A stretch of DNA of 64,000 nucleotides from Acidovorax sp. NCPPB 4044 (lineage in GTDB: Bacteria; Pseudomonadota; Gammaproteobacteria; Burkholderiales; Burkholderiaceae_C), in the NCBI RefSeq assembly GCF_028069655.1, contig NZ_JAMCOS010000001.1, positions 4,060,001-4,124,000 of the forward strand. Direction: 5' to 3'. The position numbers and the translations under genes were made by a program. The notes beneath the pieces are model-generated. The model saw only the letters and a list, made by a program, of their open reading frames with translations. It was not told the origin of the DNA and made no database searches. The stretch's first letter is position 1, and each line of letters opens with the position of its first letter. Shown here piece by piece: positions 1 through 8,299 of this stretch.

Positions 1-2
1 CG

Positions 3-440
3 CTGCCGGTCTTCGACGCGGCCGCCGTGCAAGAGCTGCAGGATCTGCTGCCCGCGGACCGCCTGGCGGCCCTGCGCGAGCGCTTCATCCAGGACAGCGA
101 GGCACGCATGCGGCGCATCGCGCGGGCCTGCACGGAAGCCGACTGGCCCGCCCTGCGCGAGGAAGCGCACGAGTGGGGCGGCACCGCGGGCATCTTCGGC
201 CTGCAGCGCCTGGGCGCGCTCACGCGCGTGCTGGAAGACGCCGCACTGCAGGCCCTGGCGGCAACGCGCCCGCAGGACGCCGACAGCAGCGGCGATGCCG
301 ATGCAGGTGTCGGTGCCGGCGGGCCGCCTGCCGCGGTGCTGGACGCCACGCGCACGGCCCTGGCCGAGGGCGTGGCGCAGCTGCGGGCGCAGGCCCTGGC
401 GGCCATCGGCGCGGCCGCTGCGGCAGGGCCGCACGCCTAG
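3..440 (+). CDS. C-terminal part of a protein with a histidine phosphotransfer (Hpt) domain (5' truncated)
   Basis: The reading frame is open to the left edge, so this is the 3' end of a longer gene, probably a hybrid sensor kinase or phosphorelay protein. The visible part starts LPVFDAAAVQEL, a common opening of Hpt modules fused behind receiver domains. The likely phospho-accepting His lies in EEAHEWGGTAGIFGL, equivalent to the family's AHxLKGxxxxxG motif, although the Lys after the His is replaced by Gly. The last 60 residues are Ala/Gly-rich and look unstructured. The family relays phosphate between receiver domains in the cytoplasm. A GTG at 27 is the first in-frame start but would cut the Hpt helix bundle, so I do not think it is the true start. 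Confidence 0.7.
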   Translation: MPVFDAAAVQELQDLLPADRLAALRERFIQDSEARMRRIARACTEADWPALREEAHEWGGTAGIFGLQRLGALTRVLEDAALQALAATRPQDADSSGDADAGVGAGGPPAAVLDATRTALAEGVAQLRAQALAAIGAAAAAGPHA

Positions 441-453
441 CCGGCAGGAGCCG

Positions 454-1878
454 TCAGAACTCGGCGTGCAGCCGCACCGAGAAGATGTCCACCGGCCCGC
501 GGTCGCGGTTGTAGCCCGGGTGCACGATGTGCTGCGCCCCCAGCGACACGGCCGTCTGCAGCGGGCCGGCCGCCGTCTGCGCGGGCGGCAGCACGAGGCG
601 GTAGTACGCCTCCCACACGCGCTCGCTGCCGTAGCGCAGCGCGCCGTCGCCCAGGAAAGCGCCCTGCCCGCCCGCGGCCAGGTAGTCGCGGTGGCTGGCC
701 GACAGCGCATTCACCGCCAGCGCCGCGCCCATGCGGTCCGCCGGGCGGCCCCAGGCCGCGCCCGACCATTGCCCGCCCACGGACACCTGGCGGTCGATCT
801 CGGTGAACGCATAGGTCTCCTGGCGCCCGCCGCTGCGGCCCGCACGCGCGAACAGGCCGGCGTCCGGGCCCAGCGGCACCTCCAGCGTCAGCGCCCAGCC
901 GCTCTTGGTCTGCAGGCGCCGCACGTCCGCCACGCTGGGCACGCCGCCCGCGGCCTGGCCTGCGGCCAGCGCATCGCCGAAGCCGCCCATCACCGCCCGG
1001 TTGCGGAACAGCAGCACCCGGCCGCGCAGCGGACCCGCGGGCAGGGCCACGGGCAGGTCGGACTCGGCCTCGATCTGGTCGCCGTAGCGGTGCTGCCAGT
1101 CGCGGTCGAGCTGGGGGCCGTTGGATTCGCGCGGCTGCAGCGCGCGCCCGCCGCGCACCGCCCACTGCGGCGTGCGGTATTCGAGGATGCCCGCCCAGGT
1201 GTAGCCGCGCGCGTCGGCCGCATAGTCCCAGGCGCCCGGCGTGAGGAAGGACCAGTTGAAGAACTGCTCGCGCGGGTCCTTGGCGTAGGGGTTCGGATCG
1301 AAGTAGTCGAGCAGCGACACATTGCCCGCCACCAGCGTCCAGCGGCGCGCGGTGGAGGTACCGCCCATTTCGTTGAAATCGGGCTCGATGCGCTCGGCCT
1401 CGCCGCCCGCGTCCCAGCGCTGCAGCAGGAAGAAGCGCGCGCGGTAGGCCTTCAGCCGCGCGCCCGACGAACGCGCCAGTTCACCGTTGGAGAGCCCGCC
1501 CGCACCCGCCAGGTGCGACAGCGGAATGCCCTGCGCGGCCTCGGGGTTGAAATGCCACTGCGCGCCTTCCCAGGCGCGCAGCGCCAGATCGGCCGTCGCG
1601 GTGAACGAATACGAGCGCTCCCGTGCGGGCACCAGGCTGTTGGGGCCGGTGTAGGCCGCATCGAAGGCCGGCTTGCGCTGCCAGATGTAGGTGGTCTGGG
1701 CATGCAGCGCCACGCGCGGAGGCTCCTCCGGGTCACCCTGGGCGGACGCGTCCGGCGCGGCGCGGGCCGGGGCGGCGGCCGCCAGGGCCAGCCAGGCCGC
1801 AGCGGACAGGAAGATCGCGGCACAGGGGCGGCGATGCGCCAGCGGGCGCACGGAACGGAGGCGGTGAAGCGTGGACAT
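454..1878 (-). CDS. OprB-like carbohydrate porin
   Basis: A 474-residue outer-membrane protein. An N-terminal signal peptide is clear (RR-containing n-region, then a hydrophobic stretch ending APARA). The mature part has alternating aromatic/hydrophobic beta-strand patterning, with segments such as TYIWQRKPAFDAAYTG, NFNEMGG-like loops and LLDYFDPNPYAKDPR. It ends in HAEF, the terminal Phe that Bam machinery recognises in outer-membrane barrels. This pattern resembles the carbohydrate-selective porin OprB family; the substrate cannot be read. The ATG at 1878 is chosen because it directly precedes the signal peptide; the open frame upstream is GC-rich shadow. The gene converges on the Hpt gene with 13 nt between stops. 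Confidence 0.75.
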   Translation of the reverse strand: MSTLHRLRSVRPLAHRRPCAAIFLSAAAWLALAAAAPARAAPDASAQGDPEEPPRVALHAQTTYIWQRKPAFDAAYTGPNSLVPARERSYSFTATADLALRAWEGAQWHFNPEAAQGIPLSHLAGAGGLSNGELARSSGARLKAYRARFFLLQRWDAGGEAERIEPDFNEMGGTSTARRWTLVAGNVSLLDYFDPNPYAKDPREQFFNWSFLTPGAWDYAADARGYTWAGILEYRTPQWAVRGGRALQPRESNGPQLDRDWQHRYGDQIEAESDLPVALPAGPLRGRVLLFRNRAVMGGFGDALAAGQAAGGVPSVADVRRLQTKSGWALTLEVPLGPDAGLFARAGRSGGRQETYAFTEIDRQVSVGGQWSGAAWGRPADRMGAALAVNALSASHRDYLAAGGQGAFLGDGALRYGSERVWEAYYRLVLPPAQTAAGPLQTAVSLGAQHIVHPGYNRDRGPVDIFSVRLHAEF

Positions 1879-1964
1879 GGGCCGGCATTCTGGCAGCGCC
1901 CGGCGGCACGGTCGTGTCGAACCGGCCGGTGTGACGCGCGCGCCACACCGGCCGTGCAGGCGCC

Positions 1965-2783
1965 TCAGCGCAGGGGCCGGCGCGGCGGTAGCCCGGCGGC
2001 GGTGCTCGAAGAGACCGGGATGCCGCCCGCGGCGGGCTCCGGTGCCGGAGCGGGGGCGGGGGCGGCGACTGCAGGCCCCGGAGCGGCGCCCTCCGGCATG
2101 CCATCGGCCCCTGCCGCCGACGGTGCGGCGCCCACCGGCGCCGGGGATGCGCCGGCCGCCACCGGCGCGGCCACCGGACCCCGCGCAGGCAGCGAACGCC
2201 GCCAGGCGCCGATCACCACCTCGTTCACGAAGGCCCGGTCGAGCCACAGCCACACCACGATCGGCGCGAGCGTGGGCACCACCAGCGAGCCCAGCTGGTA
2301 GCCGTAGACCAGCGCCTCCATCTGCCACTGCTCGACGCGCAGCGCGCGCACGTCGAACTGCGCCGTGAGCAGCAGCTGCATGAGCAATTGCATGGCCAGG
2401 CTGAAGGCCTGCAGCGGCACCAGCAACGCGAAGCCCGCCAGCGCACGCACCGCGCGGCCCGGCCCACGCGCGGCCAGCAGCAGCGCCAGGAAGATCGGCA
2501 GCCCGTAGGCATAGCGGCCCGGATCGGATTCGAGGGTGATCTCGACCATGCGGTTGCCGGTCTGCTGCGTGGCGATGGCCACCGAGGTGTCGACTTCGAG
2601 GCGGCCCGGCGCGAGGCGCGACTCACGCACCCAGCCGGGCGCCGCGTGCTCCATCGCCACCGCCGCGACCAGACCGACGGGGTAGGAAGTCCACGGCGAC
2701 ACCCGCGTCCACGCGAGCGTGAGCAGCACGACCCCTACGAAGAGGCCGATGACGAATGCCTTCAGGCTGGCAGCGCGGCGCAT
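1965..2783 (-). CDS. Exosortase H-associated membrane protein
   Basis: A 272-residue inner-membrane protein that starts 14 nt after xrtH ends, so the two are almost certainly co-transcribed. An N-terminal membrane segment (about residues 8-25) is followed by a region with VAIATQQTGNRMVEITLES, predicted periplasmic, then three further hydrophobic segments (about 90-190) and a C-terminal Pro/Ala-rich tail of roughly 50 residues. In Betaproteobacteria a protein of this size and topology regularly follows XrtH and is named only from that association; no catalytic motif is visible. It may help present substrates or accept the processed product. The name rests on context more than on motif. Confidence 0.65.
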   Translation of the reverse strand: MRRAASLKAFVIGLFVGVVLLTLAWTRVSPWTSYPVGLVAAVAMEHAAPGWVRESRLAPGRLEVDTSVAIATQQTGNRMVEITLESDPGRYAYGLPIFLALLLAARGPGRAVRALAGFALLVPLQAFSLAMQLLMQLLLTAQFDVRALRVEQWQMEALVYGYQLGSLVVPTLAPIVVWLWLDRAFVNEVVIGAWRRSLPARGPVAAPVAAGASPAPVGAAPSAAGADGMPEGAAPGPAVAAPAPAPAPEPAAGGIPVSSSTAAGLPPRRPLR

Positions 2784-2797
2784 CGCGGCACGCGCCT

Positions 2798-3340
2798 TCA
2801 GGCCAGGGCCGCGGCCGGCGGCGTGGCGGGCGGCCCGTCGCCGGACCCGGGCGGCTGCACGTCGCCGCGACTGCCCGCGCGCACCCACAGCAGCCAGACG
2901 ATGAGCACGTCCACCATGATGAGCGCCTGCCAGAGGTATTCGTGCGCGAAGTTGAACACCGGGGTGCTCCACTGCCCCAGGTAGAACAGGCTGATCACCC
3001 GCACGATGTTGAGCGCCTGCACCGCCACGAAACCCGCCACCAGCCCGATGAGCTTGTGCCGCCACGTGGAAGGAAACGCCATCACCGCGGCGAACAGCAC
3101 GATGCACGCCTCGATGCCGTTGCAGCCCGCCTCGATCGACACGCCGAACCCCGTCTCGTGGTTCCAGAGCACCTTGCCCGCCGCTGCGGCCGAGCTGTCG
3201 AACCACATCACCAGCGTCGCGCAGATCCGCGCGAGCAGCGCCGTCCACGGCAGGACGAGGTGCTGCTGCACCCAGTTGAGCATGTTGATGCCGAAGAGGG
3301 AGAGCTGAAGCGTGAGGAAGATGAGGAAGAAGCGCAACAT
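2798..3340 (-). CDS. xrtH: Exosortase H (XrtH), IPTL-CTERM protein-sorting transpeptidase
   Basis: A 180-residue polytopic membrane protein. It has the three exosortase/archaeosortase catalytic positions: Cys73 in EAGCNGIEAC, Arg114 in NIVRVISLFYLG and His133 in FNFAHEYLW. Exosortases cut proteins carrying a C-terminal PEP-CTERM-like signal. The short, single-domain form with a dedicated membrane partner fits XrtH, which serves IPTLxxWG-CTERM proteins. The ATG at 3340 is chosen because MLRFFLIFLT begins the first membrane helix and GGAG lies about 11 nt upstream; an upstream ATG at 3382 would add 14 polar residues and lacks a ribosome site. No IPTL-CTERM target is encoded in this window, so its substrates are elsewhere. 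Confidence 0.8.
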   Translation of the reverse strand: MLRFFLIFLTLQLSLFGINMLNWVQQHLVLPWTALLARICATLVMWFDSSAAAAGKVLWNHETGFGVSIEAGCNGIEACIVLFAAVMAFPSTWRHKLIGLVAGFVAVQALNIVRVISLFYLGQWSTPVFNFAHEYLWQALIMVDVLIVWLLWVRAGSRGDVQPPGSGDGPPATPPAAALA

Positions 3341-3615
3341 GGCCGGGAAAGCTCCGCAAGGGCGGTGGAAAGACCGCTGCATATTATCGAGGCCACCCAC
3401 GCGCGCCTACCCGGGGAAAAGCCTGCGGATCGGCGGTCAACTCCGGTACCGCCGGGTTCTACCGCGCGCGCCTCTCCGCCAACGTGCCGCTGTGCACGAC
3501 CATTCCCTCACGGTCAATGGCTGTGCGGAGACCAGGCTCACATTCACTGCGTCGATCTGCCGGGCCGGCTCCCGCCGCAGTGATGGGGCCCGCCCGTCCC
3601 CTCGGGCCACTCAGC
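3341..3615. other. Non-coding stretch between xrtH and the htpG terminator
   Basis: This is the leader region of xrtH plus the space beyond the htpG terminator. I see no convincing gene: the open frames here lack ribosome sites and are shadows of GC-rich DNA. An xrtH promoter should lie here but no sigma70 hexamer pair stands out. Confidence 0.5.
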
Positions 3616-3657
3616 AATAAAAAAGGCCGCGCGAGCGTTTCAGACGCTCCCGCGGCC
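3616..3657 (-). terminator. Rho-independent terminator of htpG
   Basis: Read on the minus strand, a GGCCGCG/CGCGGCC-type stem extended by GAGCGT/ACGCTC encloses a short loop and is followed by TTTTTTATT. It begins 61 nt after the htpG stop codon. Confidence 0.85.
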
Positions 3658-3718
3658 TCGGGCCCTGGGTGGCGGGCGCTGCGCCGGACGGTCCTGCCCG
3701 GCGCGGCGCCGTGGAGGA

Positions 3719-5668
<1,950 letters not shown>

Positions 5669-5721
5669 GGTTGGTGGTGTGCTCTTGTGAGAGGTTCGCA
5701 ACGAAAGGGGAACGCCCCGCC

Positions 5722-5749
5722 AACTGGGGGCCGGGCGCGGATTATCAAG
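5722..5749 (-). promoter_or_regulatory. Sigma32-type (heat-shock) promoter of htpG
   Basis: On the minus strand CTTGATA (-35, 5743-5749) is followed 13 nt later by CCCCAGTT (-10, 5722-5729). The family consensus is CTTGAAA, 13-17 nt, CCCCATnT. It lies 54 nt upstream of the htpG ATG, an ordinary leader length. The match is by eye; mapping of the 5' end would confirm it. Confidence 0.7.
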
Positions 5750-5878
5750 GCCTGCTGGGCTTGTGCCAGCAAGGGCTGGATCGGCCCTGGACGCCGTGGG
5801 GAACGTGTTACCAAGTCATCGAAATGTCCTGCGCCTGCCGCAAACAACACCGTTGCAGCAAGCGCCCCACAAAAAAAT

Positions 5879-5907
5879 TTGTCAGTTAATAACGAACTCC
5901 AATACCT
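5879..5907 (+). promoter_or_regulatory. Possible sigma70 promoter of the tae4 operon
   Basis: TTGTCA (5879-5884), a 17-nt spacer and ATACCT (5902-5907) lie in the first AT-rich stretch upstream of tae4. The leader would be about 135 nt. Spacing is ideal but the -10 is imperfect, so this is tentative. Confidence 0.35.
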
Positions 5908-6049
5908 TTGCAATGAAACGCCGTGACTTTCGTCGCTACGATGCTGCGCGACCAAGCGCTCCCCAGTCTGCCGAAATGCTGCAGATTATTCTGGGCACCT
6001 CTACTCCAATATCCAATGCCGTCCCGGCGCGTCAAAGGTTTCGACATCA

Positions 6050-6586
6050 ATGGCGGTTGAAGAAAAAGCCTCAAAAAATAGCAACGTCAGCTTTGACGAA
6101 CTTTGGAAGAATTACCCCGGCAATGATCCATGTGTCAACCCCGTCAACCGGAGAAAGGCGTATGACAATCAATGCGCCATTCGAGTTGGCATGGCACTCG
6201 AAAGATCGGGCGTTAGTTTCAAAACCTTCAGAGGGCCACGTTGCGAATTTGGCGCCCGAGGAAACGGCATGGTGCTCAGGGCTCAAGAATTGGCGGACTG
6301 GTTGAATACCAAACCTTTCACCAACTGCCCGACTCCCATCCAGTTGGCAGGAAAAGGCTTTCACAAACATCTCGCTGCACGCAGAGGTATCGTGTTTTTC
6401 AAGGACTACTGGATGCGTGAAGGAGAAAAATCACCAACGGGTGACCATATCGATCTTTGGAACATGGACCGACTCACTCCTTCATGGCAGAACTTCACGC
6501 GGTTCACGCTTGGAATCAATCGCATTCCATCGGTGTATTCCGATCTTGAAAACGCGCGGACGGTTGCTTTCTGGCCCTTTGCATGA
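6050..6586 (+). CDS. tae4: Type VI secretion amidase effector, Tae4 family
   Basis: A 178-residue peptidoglycan amidase-like toxin. Tae4 enzymes cleave the stem-peptide crosslink between D-Glu and mDAP in the periplasm of the recipient cell. Family marks visible in order: FDELWKNYP (residues 15-23), catalytic Cys42 in NQCAIRVGMAL, a central RAQELADWL segment, GIVFFKDYW, and catalytic His133 in GDHIDLWN. There is no signal peptide, as expected for a protein loaded by the T6SS. Codon use and base composition are clearly less GC-rich than the neighbours. Its stop overlaps the next ATG (ATGA). No hcp, vgrG or other T6SS gene lies in the window, so it is an orphan cargo locus relying on a secretion system elsewhere. 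Confidence 0.88.
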   Translation: MAVEEKASKNSNVSFDELWKNYPGNDPCVNPVNRRKAYDNQCAIRVGMALERSGVSFKTFRGPRCEFGARGNGMVLRAQELADWLNTKPFTNCPTPIQLAGKGFHKHLAARRGIVFFKDYWMREGEKSPTGDHIDLWNMDRLTPSWQNFTRFTLGINRIPSVYSDLENARTVAFWPFA

Positions 6587-7152
6587 TGCAGCGCTCCATC
6601 CTGCCCTTTCTTACGCTGATCTGCACTGCCTTCTTATCGTGCCTGACCGGCGGCCTTTTATTCATCAGAGCGTTCCAAGCTGGCGATTGCGATGGCGGAT
6701 GCAATATTTCCAAATTGATTCTCGTGGTTGCTTGCGCATTTATTGCCTTCCTAGGAATCGGCAATACCCTGATGAAATACCAAGCCAGCAAGGGTCGAAA
6801 TACTTATACATCCCTGGTTATCCTTTCAATAATTACGGTCGCGGTGCCTGGCCTGCTGTTTTTTTGGAGAAGCTTGGAGTCCGAATCTTTGCGCACAAAT
6901 CAGGACAACAGCTATATGCTGATCGCAACGCGTGATTTACCGAATCTTGGTATTGCAACCGGAAACCGCTGCATTTTTTCCACAGTGGATTGCAGCACCA
7001 GTCCAGCACGCATCCACGCAATATGCACGGAAGGGGCCATGACGCTCGAAGAACCGCAATGGATCGCCTTTCAACGCTTGCCACAAGAAGATTTCGGCAT
7101 TCCCCCCAGCGGCACCGTACAGATGTTCCCGAACAGCTGTCCAAAGCCCTGA
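6583..7152 (+). CDS. Membrane protein, probable immunity partner of the Tae4 effector
   Basis: A 189-residue protein whose ATG overlaps the effector stop in ATGA, the usual effector-immunity arrangement. Three hydrophobic segments are clear (about 6-29, 43-65 and 78-97). The positive loop KYQASKGRN lies between the second and third, which by the positive-inside rule puts the remaining 90 residues in the periplasm. That domain contains three Cys (in NRCIFSTVDC and HAICTEG) plus a fourth near the C-terminus, suggesting disulfides. Known Tai4 immunity proteins are small soluble periplasmic proteins with a cleaved signal peptide; I see no Tai4-like features here. Immunity function is inferred from location, composition and topology only. 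Confidence 0.6.
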   Translation: MMQRSILPFLTLICTAFLSCLTGGLLFIRAFQAGDCDGGCNISKLILVVACAFIAFLGIGNTLMKYQASKGRNTYTSLVILSIITVAVPGLLFFWRSLESESLRTNQDNSYMLIATRDLPNLGIATGNRCIFSTVDCSTSPARIHAICTEGAMTLEEPQWIAFQRLPQEDFGIPPSGTVQMFPNSCPKP

Positions 7153-7227
7153 CAAGTGAGGGCAGGATTTAAACCTCGAAAAGAATGATGCAGCGGCGCC
7201 GGTCTTTCCGCCGCCACTTCATTGGCC

Positions 7228-8295
7228 TCAGAACCGTTCGTTCGGCCCCAGGTAGCGCCACTGCCCCGCGGGCAGGTTGCCGAGCACCACGCGGCCGATG
7301 CGAATGCGCTTCAGGCCCACCACCTTGAGGCCCACCAGCTCGCACATGCGGCGGATCTGGCGCTTCTTGCCCTCGGTGAGCACGAAGCGCAGTTGCTCGG
7401 GGTTCTGCCAGTCCACGCGGGCGGGCTTGAGCACCTGGCCGTCGAGCGAGAGGCCGTGGCAGAGCCGCTCGAGCTGGTCGGGCGGGAAGGCGGCCTGCAC
7501 GTCGGTGGCCACGTCGCCGTAGTGCACGCGCACGAGGTACTCCTTCTCCATGCCGGAGTCCTCGCCGATCAGTTGCCGTGCGATGCGGCCGTCCTGCGTG
7601 AGGACCAGCAGCCCCACCGAGTCGATGTCGAGCCGGCCGCACGGCGCGATCCCGCGCAGCTGCGGGGGAGAGAAGCGCTGGCGGCTCGGGTCCTCGCGCC
7701 AGTGCGTGCGCGGGTTGATGAGCGCCACCGCGGGCGTGTGGCCGTCCTCGGCCTGCCCGCTCACGTAGCCCATGGGCTTGTGCAGCAGGATGGTCACCTG
7801 CCGCTCCTGCTGGCCCTGGGCGGCGGGATCCACTTCGATGCGGTCGAACGGCGTCACCTGCAGCCCCATCGGCGCCACCTGGCCGTTCACGCGCACCCAG
7901 CCCTGCTCGATCCAGGCATCGGCCTCGCGGCGCGAGCACAGGCCCAGTTCGGCCATGCGCTTGTTGAGGCGCGCGGTGCCGGCCGGGCCTTCTGCCCGCG
8001 CCACGCTGCCGACGTGCCCCGGGCCGGCGGGCGCCCGGTCCGGTCGCGCCGGGGCCGGCGCACGCACGGCCGGGGGGCTGCCGCCCGCACGCGGGGCCGG
8101 CGCCGGCGGTGCACTCCGGACCGCGGGGGCTGCGCCGGCCTCGGTCGAGCGCAGGGTGAACCGCCCCGGAGGCCGCGCGCCCCCCTTGCGGGACGGGGCG
8201 GAAGGCGTGCCGGGCGCGGAAGAAGACGCGGGCTGGCTGGCACGGGCGCCGCCCGGGGGCAGCGACAGGCGGGAACGGGAAGACGGATCGGACAT
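7228..8295 (-). CDS. Pseudouridine synthase, RsuA/RluB/RluE/RluF family (RluF-like)
   Basis: A 355-residue enzyme that isomerises uridine in rRNA. The first ~110 residues are a low-complexity Ser/Pro/Ala/Arg-rich extension. An S4 RNA-binding domain follows (RLNKRMAELGLCSRREADAW, then VRVNGQVA). The catalytic motif is CGRLDIDSVGLLVLTQDGR, with the active Asp in RLD, followed by KEYLVRV and the C-terminal EGKKRQIRRMCELVGLKV. The order KEYLV and QIRRMC is most like RluF. The ATG at 8295 is the first in frame after the convergent-looking upstream frame. It sits 4 nt beyond the stop of the EAL protein and may be transcribed with it. Confidence 0.88.
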   Translation of the reverse strand: MSDPSSRSRLSLPPGGARASQPASSSAPGTPSAPSRKGGARPPGRFTLRSTEAGAAPAVRSAPPAPAPRAGGSPPAVRAPAPARPDRAPAGPGHVGSVARAEGPAGTARLNKRMAELGLCSRREADAWIEQGWVRVNGQVAPMGLQVTPFDRIEVDPAAQGQQERQVTILLHKPMGYVSGQAEDGHTPAVALINPRTHWREDPSRQRFSPPQLRGIAPCGRLDIDSVGLLVLTQDGRIARQLIGEDSGMEKEYLVRVHYGDVATDVQAAFPPDQLERLCHGLSLDGQVLKPARVDWQNPEQLRFVLTEGKKRQIRRMCELVGLKVVGLKRIRIGRVVLGNLPAGQWRYLGPNERF

Positions 8296-8299
8296 GGCG

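Larger units (their letters stand above)
5669..6049. other. Divergent intergenic region between htpG and tae4
   Basis: These 381 bases hold the htpG leader and sigma32-type promoter on the left and an AT-rich leader of the effector gene on the right. Composition falls sharply after about 5,870, marking the left edge of the AT-richer island. No gene is supported. Confidence 0.6.

Noticed and set aside
295..2301. A 668-codon plus-strand open frame over the porin
   Set aside because: Shadow of the minus-strand porin, with no ribosome site and unnatural Arg/His-rich composition.
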